Shown: positions 44,064 to 54,086 of the stretch, one piece after another
How positions within the stretch are numbered: the stretch's first letter is position 1
Layout: each line of letters starts with the position of its first letter
NCBI GenBank assembly: GCA_024636345.1
Contig: JAGXHG010000023.1
Location: forward strand, 1 to 64,000
Direction: 5' to 3'
Length of the DNA: 64,000 nucleotides
DNA from: Desulfobulbaceae bacterium
GTDB taxonomy: Bacteria; Desulfobacterota; Desulfobulbia; Desulfobulbales; Desulfocapsaceae
Notes under the pieces: generated by a model
Databases searched by the model: none
Told to the model about the DNA's origin: nothing
Seen by the model: only the letters and a program-made list of their open reading frames with translations
Program-made: the position numbers and the translations under genes

Positions 44064-45077
44064 TTATCGCCAGACTCCGGCAATCTGTTCTCCACATTGC
44101 GGACAGCAACCACCCTCAATCCTGTTTTCCTGGATTGTGAACCCCAATCGACTGATCATCCGGGCCTGACAGGACGGACACGAAGTATTTTCTCCTCCTG
44201 AACCAGGGACATTCCCCTCATAAACAAAATTAAGTCCGGCCGCCAGTCCGATTTCCCTGGCCTTCTGCAGTGACTGCACAGACGTGGCTGGTCTATTCGT
44301 CAACTTATATGTGGGATAAAAAGCGGTCACATGCCAGGGAATGGAGGGGTCAAGAGAAGCTATAAACTCGGCGATCTCCATCAGCTCTGCATCGCTGTCA
44401 TTGAGTCCAGGAATGAGCAGGGTGGTAATTTCCACCCACACCCCTAACTCATGCATAAGCCGCACCGTATCGAGCACCGGCTGCAGATGAGCGCCACATA
44501 TCTTTCGGTAAAAGTCATCGGTGAAGGCCTTGAGATCAATATTAATGGCATCCAAAACCGGTGCCAGTTTCCGGGTTGTTGCACCCGTCATATACCCATT
44601 AGAGACAAAGATATTCTTCAACCCCTGCTCCCGGGCCATTACAGAGCAATCATAGGCAAATTCAAAAAAAATCGTCGGCTCCACATAGGTATAGCTGATC
44701 GATTGACAACCACTGCGCACGGCTTCATCCACCACATATGCAGGTGATCGCAGGATTCCAGGGGGTGCACCCGCAGTAAAGGCACCGGGCTGGGAGATAG
44801 AAAAATTCTGGCAATGACGGCAGCGAAAATTACAGCCAACAGTGGAAATGGAATAGGACTGGCTTCCAGGCAAAAAATGATAGAGAGGTTTTTTTTCCAC
44901 CGGATCCACATGTTCGGCCACCAAATGCCCATAAACGAGACTGAAAAGAGCCCCTTTTCTGTTCTCACGTACCCCACAGATACCCCGATGTCCATCCTTG
45001 ATTCGGCAGTGATGGGCGCAGAGCTCACAGATCACCTCACCATCATTGCCCTGGTGGTACAATTGCGCCTCATGCAT
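44064..45077 (-). CDS. amrS: AmmeMemoRadiSam system radical SAM enzyme
   Basis: 337 residues. N-terminal cysteines (CELCAHHCRIKDGHRGICGVR) form a zinc-ribbon-like part, then YSISTVGCNFRCRHCQNFSIS carries the CX3CX2C cluster near residue 82. QSISYTYVEPTIFFEFAYD and FVSNGYMTGATTRKL are shared with pyruvate-formate-lyase-activase-like enzymes. A C-terminal CPSC..CCPQCG zinc finger is present. The family acts with AmmeMemo partners on an unknown target; no such partner is adjacent. Start follows GGGAGG. It overlaps bpt by 8 bp. Confidence 0.9.
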   Translation of the reverse strand: MHEAQLYHQGNDGEVICELCAHHCRIKDGHRGICGVRENRKGALFSLVYGHLVAEHVDPVEKKPLYHFLPGSQSYSISTVGCNFRCRHCQNFSISQPGAFTAGAPPGILRSPAYVVDEAVRSGCQSISYTYVEPTIFFEFAYDCSVMAREQGLKNIFVSNGYMTGATTRKLAPVLDAINIDLKAFTDDFYRKICGAHLQPVLDTVRLMHELGVWVEITTLLIPGLNDSDAELMEIAEFIASLDPSIPWHVTAFYPTYKLTNRPATSVQSLQKAREIGLAAGLNFVYEGNVPGSGGENTSCPSCQARMISRLGFTIQENRIEGGCCPQCGEQIAGVWR

Positions 45078-45861
45078 CAGAAGACCCTCCCGATTTGTTC
45101 TTATCCTTTAACACCTGTTTCCACCTCCTATCAAGATAGAGATAGTGGGGAGTAAAACGGCTTTTATAATTCATGGCCGCCACTGACTGAATATAGTAAC
45201 CAAGATACAGATAATGAATCTCTTGTTTGAGGCAAAGCTCCGTCATAGTCAGGATATTAAAGGTACCCAGGCTCCGGTCAGCCTCATCAGGATCAAAATA
45301 AAAATAGACAGCATTCATCCAATTTTCACCGACATCAACAATGGCACAGCCGACAAGCCTTCCATCCAACCGGTAACGAATCTCCATACATGAAACAATT
45401 GAGGTTAGAAAAAAACCGGAATAATAACCCTCGGACTGATTGTTTTTGTGAGGGTAACGACCCGACAGAAATTTCTGACACAAAGCCAGACTTTCCGGAC
45501 TGAGCTGCACCGGCCCGAATTCAATATCCAAATCCTGGTTCTTTTTCATCACCCGGCGCTGATTCCGATTGAGCCGCAGCTCCTGCGGATGCAGACGGAT
45601 GGGAACACAGGCGGAACACCCGTCACAGCGCATAGCATAAAGACAATTTCCATTCCGGCGATAGCCGGATGCCAGAAACAGCTCCATAATCCGCTCGGGG
45701 ACAGGAGCAAACAAGGCCTGATAAAAAATCGCAATATAGGGCAGATGATACGGACACTCCACTGCCATTGAGACAAAATAGTCATCAAGACGGGGTTGCA
45801 GCTCCGCAAATTCCAAAGCGCATTGTTGATCATATTGAGTCATAATAAAATCGAAGGCCAT
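45070..45861 (-). CDS. bpt: Aspartate/glutamate leucyltransferase (Bpt)
   Basis: N-end-rule transferase adding leucine to proteins starting with Asp or Glu, marking them for ClpAP. 263 residues: CPYHLPYIAIFYQALFAP, SGYRRNGNCLYAMRCDGCSACVPIRLHP (conserved Cys site), LGTFNILTMTELCLKQEIHYLYLGYYIQS and MNYKSRFTPHYLYLDRRW. All family blocks are present. It overlaps amrS and lies 11 bp after a gdhA remnant. Confidence 0.9.
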   Translation of the reverse strand: MAFDFIMTQYDQQCALEFAELQPRLDDYFVSMAVECPYHLPYIAIFYQALFAPVPERIMELFLASGYRRNGNCLYAMRCDGCSACVPIRLHPQELRLNRNQRRVMKKNQDLDIEFGPVQLSPESLALCQKFLSGRYPHKNNQSEGYYSGFFLTSIVSCMEIRYRLDGRLVGCAIVDVGENWMNAVYFYFDPDEADRSLGTFNILTMTELCLKQEIHYLYLGYYIQSVAAMNYKSRFTPHYLYLDRRWKQVLKDKNKSGGSSDA

Positions 45862-45872
45862 TAAGACCTTTC

Positions 45873-46037
45873 CTATACCAGCCCTTGTTCCATCATGGCG
45901 CGAGCCACCTTGATAAATCCGGAAATATTGGCCCCGGCGACATAATTTTCAGGCACTCCATACTCATAGCCAGTATCAAGACAGCTCTGGTGAACCCGAC
46001 TCATTATCTCATCTACAGATGACATCCATACGTTCAT
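45873..46037 (-). pseudogene. Last 54 codons of a glutamate dehydrogenase
   Basis: From ATG 46037 the frame reads SSVDEIMSRVHQSCLDTGYEYG, then PENYVAGANISGFIKVARAMMEQGLV and stops at 45873. This matches the conserved C-terminus of NADP-type glutamate dehydrogenases (NYV.GANI.GF.KVA.AM). Such enzymes are about 450 residues, so roughly 390 are missing and the dinucleotide-binding site is gone. A purine-rich GAGGGGGAGT happens to precede the ATG, so a short peptide could be made. Likely a remnant of a deletion upstream of bpt. Confidence 0.85.
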
Positions 46038-46480
46038 GCTTTACTCCCCCTCTGAGCGTCGATTTTGAATACCCTCTGATAAGATATTGTATATTTATTT
46101 TTAAAAAAAAGGAATGTTTCTTGAGTCTCCTGCAAAATTCAGGTACGCGAGTGCACGAAAATCCATGGGGAGAAGCATGGAGCTCTCCCCTTTAAAAAAT
46201 GAGTCAGGGGGAATTTGGACGTATTGACACTATGCACATAAAACACTCTGCTCTATCTTTTTTATTGGACAGAAAGCGCATCCATTTCATATGATTAAAA
46301 AAAGGACTAAATCATCTTCTATTCAACTAGAGCAAGTCACCAATGGGCATAGATACACATGCAGACAGTTTCCCCTTCTGCCGTGCACGCCTTTCCCAAG
46401 CCCTGTCCTTCTAGGTACCATCGCACCATTCTTTCGAGATCAGGTGGCAATCCTGCAGAAAAAGCAGCTCAAGGAACACA
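46038..46480. other. Gene-free stretch before the sensor cluster
   Basis: About 440 bp without a credible gene; a 70-codon frame starting at 46291 shows no family features. A hairpin GGGGAGA..TCTCCCC lies at 46168-46193, followed by TTTAAAAAA. The 3' half should hold the promoter of the PAS-GAF gene, but I cannot name the boxes. Confidence 0.4.
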
Positions 46481-47650
46481 ATGATATCATCTATAGATAC
46501 TAACAAAGCAAGACCCCCGGAGAATTTCAGCATGTCCGAGGAGAGCTGGAGTAATACCTTTGACGCTATAACTGATCTGGTTTCCGTGCTCGATAGGGAT
46601 TTTCGCATAGTGAGGGTCAATAAGGCTTTGGCAAGATTCCTTCACAAAAATCCGAAGGAGTTGATCGGACAACACTGCTATGAGGTGATGCATGGCAGGA
46701 CCTCATACTGGGACGGCTGTCCCCATAACCAGATGATGAAGGAGAAAAAAGCCACAACCCTGGTTGTGGATGATCCCCATATCGGCATTCCCCTACTTAT
46801 TACCGCATCCCCTATCTTCAATTCAAAAGGGGATCTGGTGGGGTCGGTGCATGTTGCCAAAGATATTTCCACCGTCAGGAAAATAGAGGATGACCTGGCA
46901 ATACGCAATCAGCAGCTGGAAGCGCTGAACAAGTTGACCGGTCAGGCCATCAAAAGCCAGAGCCTGAAAGAGGTGGTACAGGTCGCCTTGGACGGCGTCA
47001 TGGGGGCCTGTTCTCCCGATCTTGCCCTTTACTATACGATAGCAGATGACTGGCTGATTCTGCAGGGCGCCGTTCCTGCCGAAGAACAACACATCAATGA
47101 AAAGAAGAAGGTGGGTACATGTCTTTGCGGCCTTGCCGCCGAGCATGGTTTGTCTGTTTTCTCCGAGGATATTCATTGCGATGACCGCTGCACTCTCAAT
47201 GAATGCAAGGACGCCGGTGTACATTCTTTTGCTGCCCTGCCTATTATGCACAACAATGTTGTCATTGGTGTCCTTGGCATCGCGTCGAAGACCGAAAAAA
47301 GATATTCGGATGAAAGGAAGTTCCTTGAAACATTAGCGGCGACAATCGGCATTGTGTCACAAAACGCCATGATGATCGAGAAAATGAAAAACGAGTCGGA
47401 ATTGCTCGAGCAGAAAGTGGCCGAGCGGACTACGGAGCTTACGGAGAAAGCCAAGGACTTGAGCCGTTCCCAGCAGGACCTTCAGTATTTGCTGGCGGAT
47501 GTGAGTGAAGCGAAGAAGGAGCTTGAAGCCAAGATTGTTGAAATCGAACGGATGAACCGAATTTTTGTCCATCGTGAACTCCGTATGGTGGAACTGAAGG
47601 AAAAAATCATGGAGCTGGAGCAGAGCCGGCAAGATTCTGCCGACAACTGA
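46481..47650 (+). CDS. PAS-GAF sensor protein without kinase domain
   Basis: 389 residues, soluble. PAS (about 22-135, NTFDAITDLVSVLDRDFRIVRVNKALA) has GQHCYEVMHGRTSYWDGCPHNQM, with Cys and His that could bind a ligand. GAF (about 155-310) includes TCLCGLAAEHGLSVFSEDI, then the chain ends in a coiled coil (KVAERTTELTEKAKDLSRSQQDLQ). No HisKA, HATPase or GGDEF follows, so it may pass its signal to the kinase encoded 15 bp downstream. Start follows AAGGA. Confidence 0.85.
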   Translation: MISSIDTNKARPPENFSMSEESWSNTFDAITDLVSVLDRDFRIVRVNKALARFLHKNPKELIGQHCYEVMHGRTSYWDGCPHNQMMKEKKATTLVVDDPHIGIPLLITASPIFNSKGDLVGSVHVAKDISTVRKIEDDLAIRNQQLEALNKLTGQAIKSQSLKEVVQVALDGVMGACSPDLALYYTIADDWLILQGAVPAEEQHINEKKKVGTCLCGLAAEHGLSVFSEDIHCDDRCTLNECKDAGVHSFAALPIMHNNVVIGVLGIASKTEKRYSDERKFLETLAATIGIVSQNAMMIEKMKNESELLEQKVAERTTELTEKAKDLSRSQQDLQYLLADVSEAKKELEAKIVEIERMNRIFVHRELRMVELKEKIMELEQSRQDSADN

Positions 47651-47665
47651 CCCGGAGCGGCGATC

Positions 47666-49552
47666 ATGAAAAAAAACAACCTAGATGGTGGAATCTGGAC
47701 GCCCCTGCATATCACCCTTTTCTACGGGCTTTTTGGCGCCTTGTGGATCATTTTTTCCGACACCATTCTCCTCTGCCTTGTTTCCGACCCGAAAGTTCTC
47801 TCCCATCTGCAGACCTTCAAGGGATGGTTCTTTATCCTGATCACCGCCTCGCTGCTGTTCGGACTGATGAACAGTATGATCAGTCGTCGCAAAACGATCC
47901 AGCATGAGCTGAGGCAGAGCGAACAATATAACCGCCTGCTGTTTGAACTTTCTCCCATAGGGCTTGTTCTTTGTCACATGGATGGAACTCTGGTGGATAT
48001 CAATTCGGCCTACGCCGGTATCATTGGCCGGTCTGTTGAGGAGACGCTGCAACTGAGTTATTGGGATGTCACTCCCCCAATATATGCGGAGCAGGAACAA
48101 TGGCAGTTGAAAAGTCTTGGGGAAACAGGTCGATACGGACCGTATGAAAAGGAGTATATTTGCAAAGACGGCAGTCTCGTTCCTGTCCGGCTCCAGGGCC
48201 TGATTATTGACAAAGAGGGCCAGAAATTCATCTGGTCCAGTGTTGAAGATATCTCGGAGTGGAAGAAAGCTGAAAAGGAGCTGAAGCGAAATGAGCAGGT
48301 GCTCCGCCTTTTGGTCGAACATACTCCGGCGGCGATCGCCATGTTCGATTGCGGCATGAAGTATATGGTGGTAAGCCACCGCTTCCTCATGGATTATAAT
48401 CTGGGCGACCAGGATATCATTGGCCGCTCTCATTATGAGGTTTTCCCGGAGGTTCCCGAGCACTGGAAAGAAATCCACCGGCGTTGTCTGGCGGGAGCGG
48501 TGGAGAAGTGTGAAGAAGATCTCTTTCCGAGGGCGGGCGGCAAGATGGACTGGGTACGCTGGGAGATCCACCCCTGGCATGAACCCCAGGGCCAGATTGG
48601 CGGTATCATTTTGTTCTCAGAAGTCATTACCAAACGCAAGAAGGCAGAGGTGGAACTCAAACAACACAGGGAACATCTTGAAGATCTGATCCAGGAACGG
48701 ACGAATGCCCTTGAAGAGAGCCAACGGGCGTTGATGAACATCGTGGAGGATTTGAACATCAAAACCGAGGAACTGGGGCAGGCCAATACCAGACTCAAGG
48801 AGCTTGACCGCTTGAAATCCATGTTTATCGCTGCCATGAGTCACGAGCTCCGTACCCCGCTCAACTCCATCATCGGCTTTACCGGACTGATTGTTGGTGA
48901 CATGGTGGGAACGATCAGCGACGAACAGCGCGACATGCTGGGGAGGGTCTATCGGGCCGGCAAGCATTTGCTGTCGCTGATCACCGATGTCATCGATATC
49001 GCCAAGATCGAGTCGGGTAAGATTGTGCCCTACCCCGAGGATTTCGATCTGCACGAGCTCATCGACGAAGCGATTGGCCAAGTGCAGCAACAGGCAGCAG
49101 ACAAAGGTCTCAGTATCATACAGAATCTCCCTGAAGGGCCTGTAGCCATAAACTCCGACCGGAAGCGCCTGCTGCAATGTCTGCTTAACTACCTGAGCAA
49201 TGCGGTAAAATTTTCCGAAAAAGGTACGGTGACGGTTGAGGTGAAAACAACCGGTACAGAGGTAGAAAATACCGGGTCAGAAGCTGCAAAATTAACGGAT
49301 GGATGGCTCGAGATCAGCGTCAGGGATGCCGGCATCGGCATCAAGGAAGAAGACATGAAGCTGCTGTTCGGTTCCTTTGTCCGCCTTGCCACACCGCTCA
49401 AAACGATCACCCCCGGAACAGGCCTGGGACTCTATCTTACCAAGAAACTGACAACTGAAGTTCTGGACGGCACTGTCGGCGCCGAAAGCGAGGAAGGGAG
49501 AGGCAGCAGGTTCTGGCTAAGAATGCCCATAGTTGCAGGAATAACAAAGTGA
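47666..49552 (+). CDS. Membrane PAS-PAS sensor histidine kinase
   Basis: 628 residues. Two membrane helices (LHITLFYGLFGALWIIFSD and FKGWFFILITASLLFGLM) flank a very short periplasmic loop. Two PAS domains follow (about 85-200 and 210-330), then a coiled coil, HisKA with His393 (MSHELRTPLNSIIGF) and HATPase (SVRDAGIGIKEED, GTGLGLYLTKK). No receiver domain, so it probably signals to the response regulator 130 bp downstream. Start follows GGAG. Confidence 0.92.
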   Translation: MKKNNLDGGIWTPLHITLFYGLFGALWIIFSDTILLCLVSDPKVLSHLQTFKGWFFILITASLLFGLMNSMISRRKTIQHELRQSEQYNRLLFELSPIGLVLCHMDGTLVDINSAYAGIIGRSVEETLQLSYWDVTPPIYAEQEQWQLKSLGETGRYGPYEKEYICKDGSLVPVRLQGLIIDKEGQKFIWSSVEDISEWKKAEKELKRNEQVLRLLVEHTPAAIAMFDCGMKYMVVSHRFLMDYNLGDQDIIGRSHYEVFPEVPEHWKEIHRRCLAGAVEKCEEDLFPRAGGKMDWVRWEIHPWHEPQGQIGGIILFSEVITKRKKAEVELKQHREHLEDLIQERTNALEESQRALMNIVEDLNIKTEELGQANTRLKELDRLKSMFIAAMSHELRTPLNSIIGFTGLIVGDMVGTISDEQRDMLGRVYRAGKHLLSLITDVIDIAKIESGKIVPYPEDFDLHELIDEAIGQVQQQAADKGLSIIQNLPEGPVAINSDRKRLLQCLLNYLSNAVKFSEKGTVTVEVKTTGTEVENTGSEAAKLTDGWLEISVRDAGIGIKEEDMKLLFGSFVRLATPLKTITPGTGLGLYLTKKLTTEVLDGTVGAESEEGRGSRFWLRMPIVAGITK

Positions 49553-49681
49553 CAGAGTAGCATTTTAATTATTGAACATTGAACAAGGAATATCGATTTG
49601 CTGATGTTTCTTCACCCATGTATAATTCCTTGTTCGACATTCGTTTTTTGATATTTCCTATTGAAACCAGGGAGAGTACAC

Positions 49682-50056
49682 ATGCCCAAAGCGCTTGTCA
49701 TTGAGGACACACCGGACAATATGAGACTCATTACCTTCCTGCTGAACCGGAGCGGTTATGAAACCATCGAGGCCGGAACCGGACAAAAGGGCATCGAGCT
49801 GGCCCTGGCCACACCCAGGCCGGACTTCATCATCCTTGATATCCAGCTGCCGGATATGAGCGGAAACGAAGTGCTTGCAGCCATACGCAATTCGGAGGCC
49901 AATGGCTCCATCCCGATCATTGCCATGACCTCCTATGCCATGAGTGGTGACCGGGAAAAGTTACTCGCCGCGGGTTGCAATGGGTATCTTGAAAAACCCA
50001 TCGACCCATTAAAGGTCATAGAGCAGATACACGAGATTCTTGGAGAGACATCATGA
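49682..50056 (+). CDS. Single-domain response regulator (DivK-like)
   Basis: 124 residues, one receiver domain with the acidic pair in VIEDTPDNMRL, phospho-acceptor Asp53 in ILDIQLPDMSG, Thr in MTSYAM and the conserved Lys in YLEKPID. No output domain, so it acts by protein contact or as a phosphorelay shuttle. ATG 49682 sits behind GGGAGAG; a TTG seven codons earlier is not favoured. The stop overlaps the hybrid kinase start by 4 bp. Confidence 0.93.
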   Translation: MPKALVIEDTPDNMRLITFLLNRSGYETIEAGTGQKGIELALATPRPDFIILDIQLPDMSGNEVLAAIRNSEANGSIPIIAMTSYAMSGDREKLLAAGCNGYLEKPIDPLKVIEQIHEILGETS

Positions 50057-52767
50057 AAATCCTTATTGTTGAAGACGATCCGGACTCCCGCCTGGTCCTG
50101 CAAAAGACTCTGCAGGGCTTTGGCTACGAGGTGGAGGCAGCGGTGCATGGTGCCGAGGCTCTGGCGAAGGCGCATGCCTCGATTCCGGACCTGATTATTT
50201 CCGACATCCTCATGCCGGTGATGGATGGCTACAAGCTCTGCTATGCCTTGAAGCACGACGAACAACTACGCCGGGTGCCCCTGGTTTTTTATACTGCCAC
50301 CTATGTGGATCTGGAGGATGAACGACTGGCCATCGGCCTGGGCGCCTCGCGCTTTGTCCTAAAACCCATGGACCCGGCGGAGTTCATGAAGATCATCCAG
50401 GAGGTGATTGAAGAGGCGGCAAGAGGAGAGTTACCGGTACCGGACGAGCCGGTGGATGATGCAGTGGAGTTGTTCCGCAAGTTTGACTCCAGTCTATCGC
50501 GCAAACTAGAAGACAAAGTGCGGGAGCTGGAACTCTACCGCCGTATTTTTGAAAATTCCCAGGAGGCGCTGGTGGTGGTTGACCGCACTGACGCCATTAC
50601 CCGGATAAACAAGGCCTATGAAAAGCTGCTGGGTTTTTCACAAGCCGAACTGATGAGCACATCGCCGGAGAGTTACCTGGATGAGGACTCCCTGGCCATA
50701 CTCCGGAAGAGCCTTGCCCAAAACGGATTTGCCCAAGGCGAAGCAAAGATACGGGACAGGTCCGGGAAGAATATTCCTGTCTGGTATATGATCTTCCCGG
50801 TGAAAGATGAGTACAATAAACACACTGCCCACGTCTGGGTATTGCAGGATATCAGCAAGAGGGTCGAAGCGGAAAAGCAGCAACGACTCTTCCGCACCTT
50901 GGTGGATTACTCCAATGACGCGATTTTTGTGATCAACCCAAAGACCGCCTCCATCATAGATGCCAATGAACGGGCCTGCAACCGGCTCCATTATTCCCTG
51001 CAAGAGCTGGTCACAAAAACGGCTCTGGAACTTGATGCTGCTATCGACACCATGGAACAATGGCAGGAGCATGTTGCCCAGGTGAAAGAAATGGGTGCCC
51101 TGATGTTCGAATCTACGCACCGGCGCAGCGACGGCTTGGAGTTTCCGGTGGAGATCAGCGTGGTCTATACTGAGGCCGGTGAAGAAGACTACATGGTCGC
51201 CGTGGCCCGCGACATCAGCGATCGGAAGCGAGTGGAGGCGCAACTGGACCTGGCTCGACAGGAATGGGACCGGACCTTTGATGCCATCACCGATGTGGTG
51301 ACCGTGCAGGATCTGGACATGCGGGTCATCCAGGCCAACAAGGCAGCCAGCGATCTTTTCCAGATGCCGATCGAGCAGATTATCGGCAAGCATTGTCATG
51401 AGCTGTTTGGCTCTTCACACGATGGGATATGCCCGAACTGCCCCATTCCCCAAGCCCGAGATCTTTTTTTGCCGAACATGGCGGAGATTAAGCATACCCG
51501 CCTGCACAAAACATTTCAGGTAACCGTGGTCCCCATCCCTGACGAGCAGGGGAACATAATGCATGTAGTCCAATTTGCCAAGGATGTGACTGAACAAAAA
51601 AATCTTGCCGCCCAGCTCCTCCAGTCACAAAAGATCGAATCAGTGGGCAAGCTGGCCGGAGGCGTGGCCCATGATTTCAACAACCTGCTTCACGTGATGA
51701 GCGGCTATTTGGGTCTGGTTCTTCGACGCTTGTCACCAGACAATCCGATAACAGACGACCTGCTGCAGGTGCAGAACGCGGCTGAAAAGGCTGCAAATCT
51801 GGTGCGGCAGCTCCTGCTCTTCAGCCGTAAGCAGCCCATGGAGTTCAAAGAAATCGACCTGAACAGCGCCATCAATGATCTCATCAAGATGCTGCAGCGC
51901 ATTATCAGTGAGAACATTCATCTGCAAATTGAGCTCGAGCCGGATGATTACAAAATCATGGGGGACGCGGCCAACATTGATCAGGTAATAATGAATCTGG
52001 TGGTCAACGGTCGCGATTCCATGCCGCAGGGCGGCACTCTGACCATCAGAACGGAGCATGTCTTCTTTGATGACGACGATTGCCAACAAAACCTGGATGC
52101 GCGGCCAGGATCTTTTATCTGTCTCTCCATCAGCGATACGGGAACGGGCATGAGCGATGACGTCCTGGAACATATCTTTGAACCTTTTTTTACAACCAAA
52201 GAGGTAGGTAAGGGCACCGGTCTCGGACTGGCTGTGGTCTATGGAATTGCCAAAAGCCATAAGGGCTGGATTACCGTCTACAGCGAAGAGGGACAGGGCT
52301 CCTGTTTCAGAGTCTATTTACCTGCCTTGGCCGTCGAGGAAGAAACACAAGAGATAAGTGCGGCAGCTAATCTTATAAAAGAGCGCGGTAACGGGGAAAA
52401 AATTCTGGTGGTGGAGGACGATGAAGGCGTCCGGGGCCTGATCACCAAGGTGCTTACGACTGGGGGGTATGTAGTGGAAACGGCGGAGAACGCGGAAATA
52501 GCTCTGGAGCTGGTCACAAGCCAAACAGTACCTTATGACATGGTGTTCTGCGATGTGGTTCTGCCGGGCATGAGCGGCATTGACCTGGCAGAAAAGATCC
52601 GTGCGCTTCACCCATCACTGCCGATCATCATGTGCAGCGGCTATGCGGATCTGGATATCCATTGGCCCAAGGTCAAAGCGCTTCGTCTCCCCTTTCTCGA
52701 GAAACCCTTACCCATAGCCAAGATGCTGAAATCGGTCCACGATGTCCTGAAGCATAAGATTTCATAA
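50053..52767 (+). CDS. Hybrid histidine kinase REC-PAS-PAS-PAS-HisKA-HATPase-REC
   Basis: 904 residues, soluble. N-terminal receiver with Asp51, a linker, three PAS domains (about 160-270, 280-395, 405-520), HisKA of the NtrB-like type with His540 ([18 protein letters not shown]), HATPase ([30 protein letters not shown]) and a final receiver with Asp834 ([10 protein letters not shown]). The third PAS resembles that of the 46481 protein ([20 protein letters not shown]). With receivers at both ends it can accept and pass phosphate. Confidence 0.92.
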   Translation: MKILIVEDDPDSRLVLQKTLQGFGYEVEAAVHGAEALAKAHASIPDLIISDILMPVMDGYKLCYALKHDEQLRRVPLVFYTATYVDLEDERLAIGLGASRFVLKPMDPAEFMKIIQEVIEEAARGELPVPDEPVDDAVELFRKFDSSLSRKLEDKVRELELYRRIFENSQEALVVVDRTDAITRINKAYEKLLGFSQAELMSTSPESYLDEDSLAILRKSLAQNGFAQGEAKIRDRSGKNIPVWYMIFPVKDEYNKHTAHVWVLQDISKRVEAEKQQRLFRTLVDYSNDAIFVINPKTASIIDANERACNRLHYSLQELVTKTALELDAAIDTMEQWQEHVAQVKEMGALMFESTHRRSDGLEFPVEISVVYTEAGEEDYMVAVARDISDRKRVEAQLDLARQEWDRTFDAITDVVTVQDLDMRVIQANKAASDLFQMPIEQIIGKHCHELFGSSHDGICPNCPIPQARDLFLPNMAEIKHTRLHKTFQVTVVPIPDEQGNIMHVVQFAKDVTEQKNLAAQLLQSQKIESVGKLAGGVAHDFNNLLHVMSGYLGLVLRRLSPDNPITDDLLQVQNAAEKAANLVRQLLLFSRKQPMEFKEIDLNSAINDLIKMLQRIISENIHLQIELEPDDYKIMGDAANIDQVIMNLVVNGRDSMPQGGTLTIRTEHVFFDDDDCQQNLDARPGSFICLSISDTGTGMSDDVLEHIFEPFFTTKEVGKGTGLGLAVVYGIAKSHKGWITVYSEEGQGSCFRVYLPALAVEEETQEISAAANLIKERGNGEKILVVEDDEGVRGLITKVLTTGGYVVETAENAEIALELVTSQTVPYDMVFCDVVLPGMSGIDLAEKIRALHPSLPIIMCSGYADLDIHWPKVKALRLPFLEKPLPIAKMLKSVHDVLKHKIS

Positions 52768-52903
52768 CAGACAGCAAGGAGGTACGAAAACGACTTGAGT
52801 ATTTCAGGCAGGTTGGATCTGGCGTGACTGTTGGCAGCATACCCCCAAAAAACTACTTTGGTCAGGTGACTCGACCAAGCTTGTAGCCTCTTGCAACACT
52901 CCC

Positions 52904-54076
52904 TTAACAATGGCCAGCCTCGGCTCTAACCTCTCGAGATTTGGCCAGTTCCTGGGGCGTATTGATGTTGTGCCAGGAAGAGCGCAGCTGGAGAGGTATG
53001 AGGGGGGTCTCGATCTTGCTTTGCCGGGCGATCTGGCCAATGCGCAGAGAACCGGAAGAAAGGAGCCGTTCAAAAAGAGGGCCGCAGCGGTAATCATAAT
53101 GGGCCAGCAAAGGCTCCACGTAACCGTCTTCATGGAGACAGGGCACCGTTCCCCAGTATCCCGGCCGGCGACGAGCCAGCAGCCAGCTCAGGGCCTCGGT
53201 AGTGATATCCGGCATATCACAGGCAATGAGCAGCCAGGATACCGCTGGTTGCCAGCGCATGGCTGCCAGAATCCCGGTCAAGGGGCCGCGGGCCTCCGGG
53301 ATATCGGGGAGCCGGGGAAGATGGGCCAGAGATTCAGGCACAAATCCTGCACCCGAAAGGGCAATATTCTCACCGATCAGGGGTTGAAGTAGAGCAACCG
53401 TATGTTCCAGCCAGGTGGTGGCGGTGGTTGATTTTTCCTTCTCAATCAGATGTTTTGGCCGTCCCATCCTGGAACTGCGTCCCCCGATCAAAACACAGGC
53501 CCAGACCGGTGTCTGAAGCCAGATCTCCTGCAGCCAGTGCAGAAGAAAATCAAGCACCTGCACCGCAGTGGCCTCTCCTCGCGGAAAGACTCTAAGTACA
53601 GCATTCCCTTCACCATCGGTATCCGCAGGCGGTCTGCCCCCCTCATCAGCCAGGAGCCAGACCTTCGGCACTGGTGTTTGAGCATGTCCCTCAACCAGCA
53701 CCAGATCATACTGACGGCCAAGCTGTTCAAGCTGAAACCTGAAGCTGCCCCAGGCATCACCATGCAGACGAACGCCCAGAAGGACGTGCCCTTGGGGTGC
53801 AAACTCCTCTCCGCCCAAGGAAAAGACATCTGCTCCCGCCCGATAGAAGCGATCGCTGTCCTTACCGGGGAGGTCCACCACCAGATTTCGGCAATCATTT
53901 TTGACCACGGCTACCCGCAACCCGCGTTGAACAAGTTCCGGTAATATGGTCTCAATAAGCTTGGTCTTCCCGGATCCAGAGAGGCCGCAGATCCCAAAAA
54001 TCGGCAGCCTTGTTGCGGGACATACGGGAATTTGACTATTCTTCTTCTTAAAATTTTTCTCTTTCATAGTCTTCAT
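52904..54076 (-). CDS. mobBA: MobB-MobA fusion, molybdopterin guanine dinucleotide synthesis
   Basis: 390 residues. The N-terminal MobB part (about 25-175) has the P-loop GICGLSGSGKTKLIETI and VAVVKNDCRNL. The C-terminal MobA part (about 190-385) has VLIGGRSSRMGRPKHLI, the GTP loop, and LIACDMPDITTEAL. MobA joins GMP to molybdopterin; MobB assists. A longer open frame to 54523 is only a shadow of mqnD; ATG 54076 has GAGAGGA at six bases. Mo or W enzymes such as formate dehydrogenase are the expected users. Confidence 0.9.
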   Translation of the reverse strand: MKTMKEKNFKKKNSQIPVCPATRLPIFGICGLSGSGKTKLIETILPELVQRGLRVAVVKNDCRNLVVDLPGKDSDRFYRAGADVFSLGGEEFAPQGHVLLGVRLHGDAWGSFRFQLEQLGRQYDLVLVEGHAQTPVPKVWLLADEGGRPPADTDGEGNAVLRVFPRGEATAVQVLDFLLHWLQEIWLQTPVWACVLIGGRSSRMGRPKHLIEKEKSTTATTWLEHTVALLQPLIGENIALSGAGFVPESLAHLPRLPDIPEARGPLTGILAAMRWQPAVSWLLIACDMPDITTEALSWLLARRRPGYWGTVPCLHEDGYVEPLLAHYDYRCGPLFERLLSSGSLRIGQIARQSKIETPLIPLQLRSSWHNINTPQELAKSREVRAEAGHC

Positions 54077-54086
54077 TGTTTTCCTC

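Noticed and set aside
46291-46503. A 70-codon frame before the PAS-GAF gene
   Set aside because: No ribosome site or recognisable family; it overlaps the true start at 46481 in another frame.
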